Assembly: GCA_902778135.1 (NCBI GenBank)
Contig: CACYWP010000015.1
Coordinates: 19,656 to 83,655, forward strand
Length of the DNA: 64,000 nucleotides
Source of the DNA: an uncultured Coriobacteriaceae bacterium
GTDB taxonomy: Bacteria; Actinomycetota; Coriobacteriia; Coriobacteriales; Atopobiaceae
Reading direction: 5' to 3'
Positions within the stretch are counted from its first letter, which is position 1; the number at the start of each line of letters is the position of its first letter. Shown one piece after another: positions 26,078 through 34,488 of the stretch. The position numbers and the translations under genes are program-made. The notes beneath the pieces were generated by a model. It was not told the origin of the DNA. It saw nothing but the letters and a program-made list of their open reading frames with translations, and ran no database searches.

Positions 26078-26689
26078 CTATTCCCCGCGACGCACGGGAA
26101 CGCCCAGGGGAAGCAGGACGGAGAAGTCGTCCCCCTCGCCACACACGCGCACCGATGCCAGGCGCTTGTGACGGTTGACCTTGGCGACGCGTCGCTCCTG
26201 TCCCACGAGCGGGCCCTCGTACACGCGCAGCTTCCCCGCCACGATCTCGGCCTCGCTCGTACGGATGACGTGGCTGTCATCCATGCTTGAAGAGAGGAAC
26301 TCCTGTGCCTCGGTGGCAATCGGCGCATAGCCGCGTCCCACCGCTCCAGCCATGCGCACGGGAAACGTCAGGCGTTCCAAGGCACGCGACAGGCCCGTAG
26401 CGTCCTTGGTTGCCACGACGAAGTAGCCTTTGAACAACTCGACGGTGCGGACGCTCCACCCCGCGGCAAACTTTCCCCAACGCTCAGCCCGCGGCACGAA
26501 GGCGTCTTCGAGCAGGTCGGTGGGCACAATCGCGCGGACACGGTCGCAGCTGTCCTGTTCGTGGCCCTCGGGGCAGGCGACCAGGTACCAACGCAGGCGC
26601 CCACGCGGGCTCCTGCGTCCCAGCGGCAGCGAAGGCGAAGTGCCGCGCTGTCGTCCCAGCATGTCCGTACGCTGTTCGAGAGCCGTCAT
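26078..26689 (-). CDS. LoaP-like NusG paralogue (processive antiterminator)
   Basis: The protein has about 203 residues. An NGN-type domain opens with RLRWYLVACPEGHEQDSCDR and contains EDAFVPRAERWGK and VELFKGYFVVATKD. A C-terminal KOW-like domain contains AGKLRVYEGPLVGQERRVAK and VNRHKRLASVRV. The GPLxGxExxVxKVxRHKR pattern is that of LoaP, a NusG paralogue shown in Bacillus to antiterminate long antibiotic operons. The housekeeping NusG is elsewhere. It follows an XRE regulator gene directly on the same strand. Start is uncertain: ATG 26689 (taken), 26701 or 26662. Unlike known LoaP genes no long operon lies next to it. Confidence 0.78.
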   Translation of the reverse strand: MTALEQRTDMLGRQRGTSPSLPLGRRSPRGRLRWYLVACPEGHEQDSCDRVRAIVPTDLLEDAFVPRAERWGKFAAGWSVRTVELFKGYFVVATKDATGLSRALERLTFPVRMAGAVGRGYAPIATEAQEFLSSSMDDSHVIRTSEAEIVAGKLRVYEGPLVGQERRVAKVNRHKRLASVRVCGEGDDFSVLLPLGVPVRRGE

Positions 26690-26708
26690 GTCGTTCGCCA
26701 TCCCCTCG

Positions 26709-26945
26709 CTAGCTCGCATCCTGCACAAGCTGAAACTCCGGTATGTTTGTTAGACAAACCTCCACCGGCACAAGAGAGTCGAAGTCGCATCCCAACAGGT
26801 TGCAGAGGGTCTGCGCCTGATCGATGCCCAGCAGGTCCGGACGGCGCTCGTAGCGAGCATAGGTCTGCCTGGATATGCCGAGATAGCCAGCCAGCTGCTC
26901 CTGGCTGATGCCCCGTTGCTTGCGCAGTTCCCGTAACGTCAGCAT
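26709..26945 (-). CDS. Small XRE-family (Cro/CI) regulator
   Basis: The 78-residue protein is a single helix-turn-helix domain (LTLRELRKQRGISQEQLAGY, then LGISRQTYARYERR). A short hydrophobic tail follows (DFDSLVPVEVCLTNIPEF), similar to the small XRE proteins found in toxin-antitoxin and phage-like control loci. A clear promoter (26967-26996) and ribosome binding site (AAGGGAG) precede it. The LoaP-like gene starts 8-20 bases after its stop, so the two form an operon. Confidence 0.87.
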   Translation of the reverse strand: MLTLRELRKQRGISQEQLAGYLGISRQTYARYERRPDLLGIDQAQTLCNLLGCDFDSLVPVEVCLTNIPEFQLVQDAS

Positions 26946-26966
26946 GCAACTCCCTTCTTTGGTCTG

Positions 26967-26996
26967 ATGTTATTTATTCAAACACGCTCATGTCAA
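26967..26996 (-). promoter_or_regulatory. Sigma70-type promoter of the XRE-loaP operon
   Basis: On the minus strand a consensus -35 TTGACA (26996-26991) and -10 TAACAT (26972-26967) are separated by 18 bp. Transcription would begin near 26960, about 15 bases before the ATG. Confidence 0.65.
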
Positions 26997-27168
26997 GATG
27001 ACAAAGGTAATCGATACGTGAGGCTGTATCACACAAGTCACGGAATATGGCATATGTGACGGCAGTCATAGGTCGTCTTGTCATGTGCCTCATACGACAT
27101 GGCGTCCATCGCCCTCTCGGCCAGCCGCAGCGCGGAAGCCAATCATTTCTTTGTTGATACTTGTACGT

Positions 27169-27197
27169 TTGAAATGTTTGCGCAGACGTCATAGACT
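27169..27197 (+). promoter_or_regulatory. Sigma70-type promoter of the first XRE/S24-like gene
   Basis: TTGAAA (27169-27174) and TAGACT (27192-27197) are separated by exactly 17 bp, 26 bases before the ATG at 27223. The same TAGACT -10 recurs before the paralogue at 27962. Confidence 0.6.
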
Positions 27198-27222
27198 TAC
27201 AGAGATTCCGATAGGAGATAGC

Positions 27223-27885
27223 ATGGACATCGCCGCCAACATCAGGCATTACCGGCATGCCTTGAGCCTGACCCAAGACGACCTGGCAGTCCGCATTGGC
27301 GTTGCACGCTCCACCATCGCGCAATGGGAGACCGGCCGCACCGAGCCCCGATTGGGCGCCCTCATGCGCGTATCCCTCGCCCTGGGGATCACCGTTTCAG
27401 CCTTGCTCGAGGACCATGTGTCCCACGACAGGCAGTCCACCGACGCCTCCGATTGGGTTCGGATGGCCAACGGACGGCGGCCGGAGACCGGTCGGGACGA
27501 CAAGACCACCTACCCTCCTCCCCCACCTGCCACATCCATTCCCGCGATGGTCGAGCATCCCGATGCGCGGGCATTGGCAATCGACGGTCGCAGCATCAAT
27601 CCCGAGGCGCCGTGCGAAGTCGTGGTCCTCTTCGATCCCGGTCTCCTACCCGCTGCCGGAATGCTTGCCTTGGTGCAGGGAGTCGGTGGGCTCACCGTCA
27701 TGCGACGCGTCCCCATGGGCAGCCACCCCACGGGAAGTCGGCCGGCGCGGGTGCACCCCCGGCAAGTCCTTGGCACCGTCCTCCGGGTTCAGGTCGCGCA
27801 GGCCGTTGGCCAGCCGGCTGGCACCGCTGCCGCATGCGGAACGCCGTTGCGCCCTACCTGCGACAACAGCCAGAATGACTGTTAA
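27223..27885 (+). CDS. XRE regulator with S24 (LexA/CI)-like C-terminal domain, paralogue 1
   Basis: The 220-residue protein has an XRE helix-turn-helix at about 1-60 (NIRHYRHALSLTQDDLAVR, then IGVARSTIAQWETGRTEPRL). A Pro-rich linker leads to an S24-like domain: DARALAIDGRSINPEAPCEV aligns with the VxGDSMxP region of LexA/CI, with the Ser kept. The partner Lys position appears to be Met-Arg (TVMRRV), so self-cleavage is doubtful. It shares about the whole layout with the gene at 27962, a tandem duplication. The ATG at 27223 follows AGGAG. Divergent from the XRE-LoaP pair. Confidence 0.82.
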   Translation: MDIAANIRHYRHALSLTQDDLAVRIGVARSTIAQWETGRTEPRLGALMRVSLALGITVSALLEDHVSHDRQSTDASDWVRMANGRRPETGRDDKTTYPPPPPATSIPAMVEHPDARALAIDGRSINPEAPCEVVVLFDPGLLPAAGMLALVQGVGGLTVMRRVPMGSHPTGSRPARVHPRQVLGTVLRVQVAQAVGQPAGTAAACGTPLRPTCDNSQNDC

Positions 27886-27892
27886 ACAAACA

Positions 27893-27921
27893 TTGTCACG
27901 TCCGATAACGCACCTTAGACT
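27893..27921 (+). promoter_or_regulatory. Sigma70-type promoter of the second XRE/S24-like gene
   Basis: TTGTCA (27893-27898) and TAGACT (27916-27921) are separated by 17 bp, about 40 bases before the ATG at 27962. Each paralogue thus appears to have its own promoter. Confidence 0.6.
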
Positions 27922-27961
27922 AGATTTGACCCGACGGGCTGGGCGACAGAAGTAGGTCTTC

Positions 27962-28582
27962 ATGGGTGTTGCGGAAAACATCAGGCGTCTGCGCAACGAG
28001 TCAGAGATGACCCAGGAGCAGCTTGCCGAGCGGATTGGCGTCGCGCGGTCGACCGTGGCCCAATGGGAGCGTGGGTGGACCAAGCCCCGCATGGGCATGG
28101 TCTCGCGCCTGGCCGCAGCCTTTGGCACAACCCCCTCCGCCATCGTGGCAGAACCCGGTGCGAGCCACGATGACGCCTTCGTGGGGCCAGCGATCCTGAC
28201 GCTGCACAGCATCGCGGACGCAGGCTCCGACGTGACCGGAGCAACCCAGGAGGCCGCCCGCAAGACGGAGGTGCCCATATCGCTGCTCGTGCGTCACCCT
28301 CACGCCCGCGCGGTGCTGATGGAGGGGGACGCCATGGACCGCATGTGTCCCCCAGGCATGGTGGTCGTGTTCGACCCCGACCTCGAGCCCACGAATGGCA
28401 GGATTGCCGTGGTGGAGACCAGCGGCCAGATCGTCATCCGCCGACTCTTTCGCGGAAACGGGACGATGCTGCTGGTCGCCGACAGCCACCAGGCGCATGA
28501 CGACATCGTGCTGGCCGGTGGTGACGACGCTCGTCTTTTGGGCACGGTCATCTGGGTCCAGTGCCCCAAGGAGCTGGCCTAG
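27962..28582 (+). CDS. XRE regulator with S24-like C-terminal domain, paralogue 2
   Basis: The 206-residue protein parallels the gene at 27223: helix-turn-helix NIRRLRNESEMTQEQLAER with IGVARSTVAQWERG, then an S24-like domain. At the place of the LexA nucleophile (GDSM) it reads MEGDAMDRMCPPG, so the Ser is replaced by Ala, and the Lys position reads IVIRRLF. Autocleavage should therefore be impossible, and the domain would serve for dimerisation or ligand sensing. It is followed by a 185-base gap before xpt without obvious signals. Confidence 0.84.
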   Translation: MGVAENIRRLRNESEMTQEQLAERIGVARSTVAQWERGWTKPRMGMVSRLAAAFGTTPSAIVAEPGASHDDAFVGPAILTLHSIADAGSDVTGATQEAARKTEVPISLLVRHPHARAVLMEGDAMDRMCPPGMVVVFDPDLEPTNGRIAVVETSGQIVIRRLFRGNGTMLLVADSHQAHDDIVLAGGDDARLLGTVIWVQCPKELA

Positions 28583-28767
28583 CGCAGTCCCTAACTTCTT
28601 CCAGCTGAAAAATCAAGACCAAATCTGCTGACATTCCGTCTTTTTTAGGTAAATAGTTGTGTAACTAACGCGTGAGTCGACCACGCCCCATCGGCAAAAG
28701 GTATCCTGACAGTTGCATTCTAACTGGCAGTGTGGTTTGGTCTCAGACGATTCGGGGAGTCCGGCAC

Positions 28768-29340
28768 ATGAAACAACTGGAAGACAAGATCCTACGCGAA
28801 GGCGTGGTCCTTCCCGGTGACATCCTGAAGGTTGGCAGCTTCCTCAACCAGAACATCGACACGACCCTGCTTGCCGACATGGGCAGCGAGATAGCGCGCC
28901 TCTTCGACGGCCAGGGAGTGACCAAGATCGTGACCATAGAGGCCAGTGGCATCGCAATCGCGGCAGCTGCGGGCATCGCCATGGGCGTGCCCGTTTTGTT
29001 TGCCAAGAAGCACAAGAGCAGCAACGTCGATGGCAGCGTCTATTCGACCGTCGTCCACTCCTTCACCCACAACGAGGACTACAACGTGGTGGTCAGCAGG
29101 GACTACCTGTCGGCTGACGACCATGTCCTGCTCGTGGACGACTTCCTGGCCAACGGAAAGGCGCTGGAGGGCCTGATCGACCTCGTCGACCAAGCCGGCG
29201 CCACCCTTACGGGCGTGGCCATCGCAATCGAGAAGTGCTTCACCGGCGCCGGCGACCGCATGCGCGGGCAGGGCGTGCGCATCGAGTCGTTGGCGGCAAT
29301 AGAGGCTATGTCGGAGGACGGAATCGTCTTCCGTTCGTAG
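28768..29340 (+). CDS. xpt: Xanthine phosphoribosyltransferase
   Basis: It makes XMP from xanthine and PRPP. The 190-residue protein has the PRPP loop VLLVDDFLANGKAL and the Xpt-specific AKKHKSSNVDGSVY and STVVHSFTH segment. The ATG at 28768 follows GGGGAG. The BMP lipoprotein gene starts 41 bases later without a terminator, so base salvage and nucleoside uptake are likely cotranscribed. I looked for a purine riboswitch in 28583-28767 and found none. Confidence 0.93.
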   Translation: MKQLEDKILREGVVLPGDILKVGSFLNQNIDTTLLADMGSEIARLFDGQGVTKIVTIEASGIAIAAAAGIAMGVPVLFAKKHKSSNVDGSVYSTVVHSFTHNEDYNVVVSRDYLSADDHVLLVDDFLANGKALEGLIDLVDQAGATLTGVAIAIEKCFTGAGDRMRGQGVRIESLAAIEAMSEDGIVFRS

Positions 29341-29381
29341 ATAGTGCTTTTTGCAACTGTTCCTAAAGTGAAAGGGAGAGC

Positions 29382-30623
29382 ATGAAGAGTCTTGAGCACA
29401 TGAACGTGAACCGTCGTCAGTTCGTCACCATGGGCGTGGGCAGCGTCGCGGCGCTGGCCCTGGCTGCTTGCGGTGGCTCCAGCGAGGGCGGTTCTGCCGA
29501 CGATGCCGCTGGCATCAAGGTCGGTCTCATCTGCCTGCACGACGAGAACTCCACCTATGACCTCAACTTCATCAATGGCTTCAAGGAGGCCATGGAGACC
29601 CTGGGCGTTGCCGAGGGCGACTACATGATCAAGACCAACATCCCCGAGGGCCAGGAGTGCTACGACGCGGCCGCCGAGTTCGCCGACGCCGGCTGCAAGC
29701 TCATCTTTGCCGACTCCTTCGGCCACGAGGACTACATGATCCAGGCCGCCAAGGAGTTCCCCGAGGTCCACTTCTGCCATGCCACCGGCACCAAGGCGCA
29801 CACCGAGGGCCTGGACAACTACCACAACGCCTTCGCCTCCATCTACGAGGGCCGCTATCTCGCCGGCGTGGCTGCTGGCATGAAGCTGCAGGAGCTCGCC
29901 GACGCAGGCAAGCTCAAGGGCGACGCCCCCAAGATGGGCTACGTCGGCGCCTACACCTATGCCGAGGTCGTCAGCGGCTACACCTCCTTCTTCCTGGGCG
30001 CCAAGTCCATCGTGCCCGACGTGACCATGGACGTCACCTTCACGGGCTCCTGGTATGACGAGACCGCCGAGAAGGAGGGCGCCAACAAGCTCATCGAGGG
30101 TGGCTGCGACCTCATCTCGCAGCATGCCGACTCCATGGGCGCCCCCACCGCCTGCGAGACCGCCGGCGTGCCCGACGTCTCCTACAACGGCTCCACCGTC
30201 GACGCCTGCCCCAACACCTTCATCGTGTCCAGCCGCATCAACTGGGCCCCGTACTATGAGTACGCGTACAACCAGGTCGCGGCCGGCGAGGCCATCGACG
30301 CCGACTGGACCGGCACCCTGGCCACCGACTCCGTGCAGCTGACCGAGGTCAACGAGGCTGCCGCCGCCGCGGGCACCCAGGAGAAGATCGACGAGGTCAA
30401 GGCCGGCCTCGAGGACGGCACCATCCACGTCTTCGACACCGCCAACTTCACGGTCGACGGCAAGGCCCTCGACTCCTACGAGGCCGACGTGGACACCGAC
30501 GCCGACTACACCCCCGACACCGAGGTCATCGCCGACGGCTACTTCCACGAGTCCGAGTTCCGCAGCGCCCCGTACTTCGACCTGCGCATCGACGGCATCA
30601 AGCTGCTCGACGAGCAGTACTAG
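29382..30623 (+). CDS. BMP-family nucleoside-binding lipoprotein
   Basis: The 413-residue substrate-binding protein of a nucleoside ABC importer has NRRQFVTMGVG (Tat-like twin Arg) and lipobox LALAAC (about residue 30), then the periplasmic-binding fold of the PnrA/BMP type: LICLHDENSTYDLNFINGF, ADAGCKLIFADSFGHEDYM and the conserved FASIYEGRYLAGVAAGM. The family binds purine (and some pyrimidine) nucleosides. AAAGGGAG precedes the ATG. A strong terminator follows, then the ABC genes. Confidence 0.93.
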   Translation: MKSLEHMNVNRRQFVTMGVGSVAALALAACGGSSEGGSADDAAGIKVGLICLHDENSTYDLNFINGFKEAMETLGVAEGDYMIKTNIPEGQECYDAAAEFADAGCKLIFADSFGHEDYMIQAAKEFPEVHFCHATGTKAHTEGLDNYHNAFASIYEGRYLAGVAAGMKLQELADAGKLKGDAPKMGYVGAYTYAEVVSGYTSFFLGAKSIVPDVTMDVTFTGSWYDETAEKEGANKLIEGGCDLISQHADSMGAPTACETAGVPDVSYNGSTVDACPNTFIVSSRINWAPYYEYAYNQVAAGEAIDADWTGTLATDSVQLTEVNEAAAAAGTQEKIDEVKAGLEDGTIHVFDTANFTVDGKALDSYEADVDTDADYTPDTEVIADGYFHESEFRSAPYFDLRIDGIKLLDEQY

Positions 30624-30639
30624 GATCTACCGTACGAGA

Positions 30640-30679
30640 GGGACGGCTTTCCACGAGGGAAGCCGTCCCTTTTCTTATT
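30640..30679 (+). terminator. Rho-independent terminator after the BMP gene
   Basis: A 10-bp perfect stem (GGGACGGCTT/AAGCCGTCCC) and 10-base loop are followed by TTTTCTTATT. Since the ABC genes follow in the same direction, partial readthrough would give more binding protein than transporter. Confidence 0.9.
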
Positions 30680-30721
30680 CCGACGCCTCAGACGATTGGC
30701 ATGGGGGCGGAAAGGGGACCT

Positions 30722-32254
30722 GTGGCAGACAAACAGCTGGCCGTGCGCATGCGGCACATCTCAAAGTCGTTCGGGCAGGTGCAAGCCAACGAAGACGTGA
30801 GCCTCGACATCTACCGTGGCGAGATCCTTGCCCTCCTGGGCGAGAACGGCAGCGGCAAGACGACGCTCATGAACATGCTGAGCGGCATCTACTTCCCTGA
30901 CAGCGGATCGATCGAGATCGATGGCAGGCAGGTGGTCATCAGCTCGCCCAAGGTGGCGTTCGACCACGGCATCGGCATGATCCACCAGCACTTCAAGCTG
31001 GTGAACGTCTTCACCGCGGCGGAGAACATCGTGCTTGGCCTGAAGGGACAGGGCAGGTTCGACCTGCAGGCTGCCTCCGAGCGCATTCGCCAGATCTGCG
31101 ACACGTACGGCTTCGACGTGGACCCCAACCAGAAGGTCTACGACATGTCGGTCTCGCAGAAGCAGACCGTCGAGATCGTGAAGCTCCTCTACCGTGGTGC
31201 CGAGATCCTCATTCTCGACGAGCCCACCGCCGTACTGACCCCGCAGGAGACCGACAAGCTCTTCGCGGTGCTGCGCAACATGCGCGATGACGGCAAGGCG
31301 ATCATCATCATCACGCACAAGCTGCATGAGGTGCAGGACATCTCAGACCGCGTGGTGGTGCTGCGCAAGGGCAACTACGTGGGCGAGATGGTGACGGCAG
31401 AGTCCACCACCGAGGAGATGACCACCATGATGGTCGGCCATCAGGTGACGCTCAACATCGACCGCCCGCGGCCGGTCAACCCCAAGCGCCGCGTGCGCGT
31501 CCACGGCCTGACAGTACGCAACAGCGAGGGCGTCCTCAAACTCGACAACGTCTCGTTCTCGCTCTACTCCGGCGAGATCCTCGGCGTGGCGGGCATCTCG
31601 GGCAGCGGCCAGAAGGAGCTGCTCGAGGCCATCGCCGGCCTCCAGAAGGTCGAGATCGGCTCTATCGAGTATGTCAAGGATGACGGAGACATCGACCAGC
31701 TCATCGGCAAGGACCCCCTGGAGATCGCCTCGCTCGGCGTGGCGCTCTCCTTCGTGCCGGAGGACCGCCTGGGCATGGGACTGGTCGCCAGCATGGACCT
31801 GACGGACAACATGATGCTGCGCTCCTTCCGCGAGGGGCCCTCCCCCTTCACCGACCGCAAGGGTCCGAAGGAGCTGGCCGAGAAGGTCGTCGACGAGCTC
31901 GAGGTCAACACCAGCGGCATCGACACGCCCGTCCGTCGCCTCTCAGGCGGCAACGTGCAGAAGGTCCTCGTCGGCCGCGAGATCTCGTCGAACCCGACGG
32001 TCCTGCTCACGGCCTATGCCGTGCGTGGCCTCGACGTCAACTCGTCGTACATGATCTACGACCTCATCAACAAGCAGAAGGCGGCAGGCACCGCGGTGCT
32101 GTTCGTGGGCGAGGACCTCGACGTGCTGCTCGAGCTCTGCGACCGCATCCTGGTGCTGTGCGGCGGCAAGGTCTCCGGCATCGTGGACGGACGCTACACC
32201 AGCAAGAACGAGGTCGGCATGCTCATGACCAAACTGGGAGGTGAGGCCCGGTGA
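30722..32254 (+). CDS. Nucleoside ABC transporter, duplicated ATP-binding protein
   Basis: The 510-residue protein carries two ABC domains. The first (about 1-240) has Walker A GENGSGKTT, Q-loop IHQHFKL and Walker B LILDEPTAVL; its signature reads MSVSQKQTVEI. The second (about 255-505) has the degenerate P-loop GISGSGQKE usual for this family and an intact signature LSGGNVQKV; its Walker B region reads VLLTAYAVRGLD, lacking the catalytic Glu. This matches the RbsA/YufO type that works with BMP proteins and two permeases. A GTG at 30722 with AAAGGGG before it is preferred over the ATG at 30701. Overlaps the next gene by 4 bases. Confidence 0.93.
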   Translation: MADKQLAVRMRHISKSFGQVQANEDVSLDIYRGEILALLGENGSGKTTLMNMLSGIYFPDSGSIEIDGRQVVISSPKVAFDHGIGMIHQHFKLVNVFTAAENIVLGLKGQGRFDLQAASERIRQICDTYGFDVDPNQKVYDMSVSQKQTVEIVKLLYRGAEILILDEPTAVLTPQETDKLFAVLRNMRDDGKAIIIITHKLHEVQDISDRVVVLRKGNYVGEMVTAESTTEEMTTMMVGHQVTLNIDRPRPVNPKRRVRVHGLTVRNSEGVLKLDNVSFSLYSGEILGVAGISGSGQKELLEAIAGLQKVEIGSIEYVKDDGDIDQLIGKDPLEIASLGVALSFVPEDRLGMGLVASMDLTDNMMLRSFREGPSPFTDRKGPKELAEKVVDELEVNTSGIDTPVRRLSGGNVQKVLVGREISSNPTVLLTAYAVRGLDVNSSYMIYDLINKQKAAGTAVLFVGEDLDVLLELCDRILVLCGGKVSGIVDGRYTSKNEVGMLMTKLGGEAR

Positions 32255-33330
32255 TACACATCACCAAACGCAAGGAGCTGGCACCACAGCAGATGCTGGC
32301 CATACGCCTGGGCGCAATCGTGGCGGCGCTGGTCGTGTGCGGCGTCATCACTGCCATGGTGACGGGCCTCAACCCCATCAGCGTCTATGGCGCCATGCTC
32401 AACGGAGCCTTCGGTTCGCAGCGCAAGATCTGGATCCTGCTGCAGGAGACGGCCATCCTGCTCTGCGTGTCGCTGGCCCTCACGCCGGCGTTTCGCATGA
32501 AGTTCTGGAACCTGGGCGGTGAGGGGCAGATTCTCGTGGGCGGCCTTGCGGCGGCCGCCGTCATGCTCGTCATGGGTGGTCGCCTGCCCAATGCGCTGGT
32601 CATCCTGCTCGAGATCGTCGCGGCGCTCGCCGCCGGCGCCGTGTGGGCGCTGATTCCCGCCGTCTTCAAGGCGCGTTGGAACACCAACGAGACCCTGTTC
32701 ACGCTCATGATGAACTACGTGGCCACCCAGCTCGTGGCGTATTACGTCATCAAATGGGAGGTCCCCAAGGGCTCGGGCAAGATCGGCATCATCAACCAGA
32801 GCACCGAGATCGGCTGGCTCCCGCAGATTGCCGGTTACAAGTACCTGCTGAACATCATCGTGGTGGCGCTGCTGACGGTCGGCATGTATGCCTACCTCAA
32901 GTACAGCAAGCATGGCTATGAGATCTCCGTCGTCGGCGAGAGCACAAACACCGCCCGTTACGTGGGCATCAAGGTCGAGCGCGTCATCATCCGCACGCTC
33001 GTGCTCTCGGGTGCCATCTGCGGCCTCGCAGGGCTGCTGCTTGTGGCCGGAACCGACCACACCATCACCACGACCATTGCCGGCGGCCGAGGTTTCACCG
33101 CCGTCATGGTTGCGTGGCTGGCCAAGTTCAACCCGGCCGTCATGGTTGCGTCAAGCGCACTGCTCGAGTTCATGGGACGGGGTGCCGGCGAAATCTCCAC
33201 GGCATACGGCCTCAACCACAGCTTCGGCGACATCCTCACCGGCATCATCCTGTTCTTCATCATCGGCAGCGAGTTCTTCATCACCTACAAGGTCAACTTC
33301 CAGAAGAAGGGGGGCGAGCGCGATGTTTAG
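32251..33330 (+). CDS. Nucleoside ABC transporter permease 1
   Basis: The 359-residue protein has about eight to ten membrane segments and the family motif FWNLGGEGQILVGGLAA. The EAA-like cytoplasmic loop contains VVGESTNTARYVGIKVER. It belongs to the BPD_transp_2 family together with the next gene. The GTG start overlaps the ATPase stop (GTGA), preceded by GGGAGGTGAGG. It begins with a short cytoplasmic tail. Confidence 0.92.
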   Translation: MIHITKRKELAPQQMLAIRLGAIVAALVVCGVITAMVTGLNPISVYGAMLNGAFGSQRKIWILLQETAILLCVSLALTPAFRMKFWNLGGEGQILVGGLAAAAVMLVMGGRLPNALVILLEIVAALAAGAVWALIPAVFKARWNTNETLFTLMMNYVATQLVAYYVIKWEVPKGSGKIGIINQSTEIGWLPQIAGYKYLLNIIVVALLTVGMYAYLKYSKHGYEISVVGESTNTARYVGIKVERVIIRTLVLSGAICGLAGLLLVAGTDHTITTTIAGGRGFTAVMVAWLAKFNPAVMVASSALLEFMGRGAGEISTAYGLNHSFGDILTGIILFFIIGSEFFITYKVNFQKKGGERDV

Positions 33331-34318
33331 CCTTGTCTCGTTTATCCCCAGGGCCGTCGCCCAGAGCATTCCCCTCCTGCTGGGCAGCACCGGCGAGATC
33401 GTGACCGAGAAGTCCGGCAACCTCAACCTGGGCATCCCCGGCGTCATGTACGTGGGTGGCATCTGCGGCGTCATCGGGTCCTTCCTGTACGAGCGCAGCG
33501 TGGGCGACCCCGCCCAGATGAACGCCTTCCTGGGTGTTGCGATCCCCTTGACATGCTGCCTGCTCGGGTCGCTGCTCATGGGGCTTCTCTACTGCTTCCT
33601 GACGGTCAACCTGCGTGCCAACCAGAACGTGACCGGCCTCGCCATGACCACCTTCGGCGTGGGCTTCGGCAACTTCTTCGGCGGCTCGCTCATCAAGCTG
33701 ACCGGAGCCGAGGTGCCCACCATCTCGTTGGGCGCCACGAGCAAGCTGTTCCGCACGACGCTGCCCTTTGCCGGCTCGACGGGGGCGTTCGGCAAGATGT
33801 TCCTCTCGTTCGGCTTCCTGGCCTACCTCGCCATCGCAATCGCGTTCGCAGCCTCCTACGTGCTCAATCACACGCGCGTCGGCCTGCAGCTGCGCGCGGT
33901 GGGCGAGGATCCCGCCACCGCCGACGCGGCGGGCATCAACATCACGCGCTACAAGTACGTCGCCACCTGCCTTGGTTGCATGATCGCCGGCTTGGGCGGC
34001 CTGTACTACGTCATGGACTACGCCAACGGCATCTGGAGCAACGACGCGTTCGGCGACCGTGGCTGGTTGGCCATCGCACTGGTCATCTTCACCATCTGGC
34101 GTCCCAACCTCGCCGTCCCAGCCTCCATCCTCTTCGGCGGCCTGTACATCCTCTACCTGTACATCCCCACGGGCAAGAACCTCGCCATCAAGGAGCTGTA
34201 CAAGATGCTGCCCTACATCGTCACCATCGTCGTTCTGGTCATCTCGAGCCTGCGCAACAAGCGCGAGAACCAGCCTCCGGAGAGCTTGGGCCTGCCCTAT
34301 TTCCGCGAGGAGCGCTAG
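33323..34318 (+). CDS. Nucleoside ABC transporter permease 2
   Basis: The 331-residue membrane protein is the second permease of the importer: SIPLLLGSTGEIVTEKSGNL and NLGIPGVMYVGG at the N terminus (motif paralogous to FWNLGGEGQ in permease 1), and the loop RAVGEDPATADAAGINI. It overlaps the first permease by 8 bases behind AAGGGGGG, so translation is coupled. Last gene of the operon, followed by a terminator. Confidence 0.92.
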   Translation: MFSLVSFIPRAVAQSIPLLLGSTGEIVTEKSGNLNLGIPGVMYVGGICGVIGSFLYERSVGDPAQMNAFLGVAIPLTCCLLGSLLMGLLYCFLTVNLRANQNVTGLAMTTFGVGFGNFFGGSLIKLTGAEVPTISLGATSKLFRTTLPFAGSTGAFGKMFLSFGFLAYLAIAIAFAASYVLNHTRVGLQLRAVGEDPATADAAGINITRYKYVATCLGCMIAGLGGLYYVMDYANGIWSNDAFGDRGWLAIALVIFTIWRPNLAVPASILFGGLYILYLYIPTGKNLAIKELYKMLPYIVTIVVLVISSLRNKRENQPPESLGLPYFREER

Positions 34319-34350
34319 GAAACACAATAACCCCCATGCACGTCACGTAC

Positions 34351-34390
34351 GGGGCGAGGACATGACTCCTCGCCCCGTTCCTTTCTCCTT
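34351..34390 (+). terminator. Terminator of the nucleoside ABC operon
   Basis: Perfect 10-bp stem GGGGCGAGGA/TCCTCGCCCC with a 6-base loop, followed by GTTCCTTTCTCCTT. Confidence 0.82.
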
Positions 34391-34433
34391 GTGCCCATGG
34401 AGGGCGCGACCATCCTGCCTCCAGGGACAAGAA

Positions 34434-34462
34434 GGGAGGGGTCCCGACTGGAACCCCTCCCC
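34434..34462 (-). terminator. Terminator of ptsI
   Basis: On the minus strand a GC-rich stem (GGGGAGGGGTTCC with its partner) just past the ptsI stop is followed by TTCTTGTCC. It faces the ABC operon terminator. Confidence 0.65.
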
Positions 34463-34488
34463 GGATGGTGCGATGTGCCAGACGTTGC

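Noticed and set aside
26744..26758. Inverted repeat GTTTGTTAGACAAAC near the XRE gene
   Set aside because: It is a 6-3-6 repeat, but it lies within the coding end of the XRE gene and is not repeated at the promoters, so an operator role is unsupported.
28583..28767. Purine riboswitch before xpt
   Set aside because: I looked for the conserved guanine-aptamer core and a three-way junction and saw neither, nor a terminator that could be controlled.
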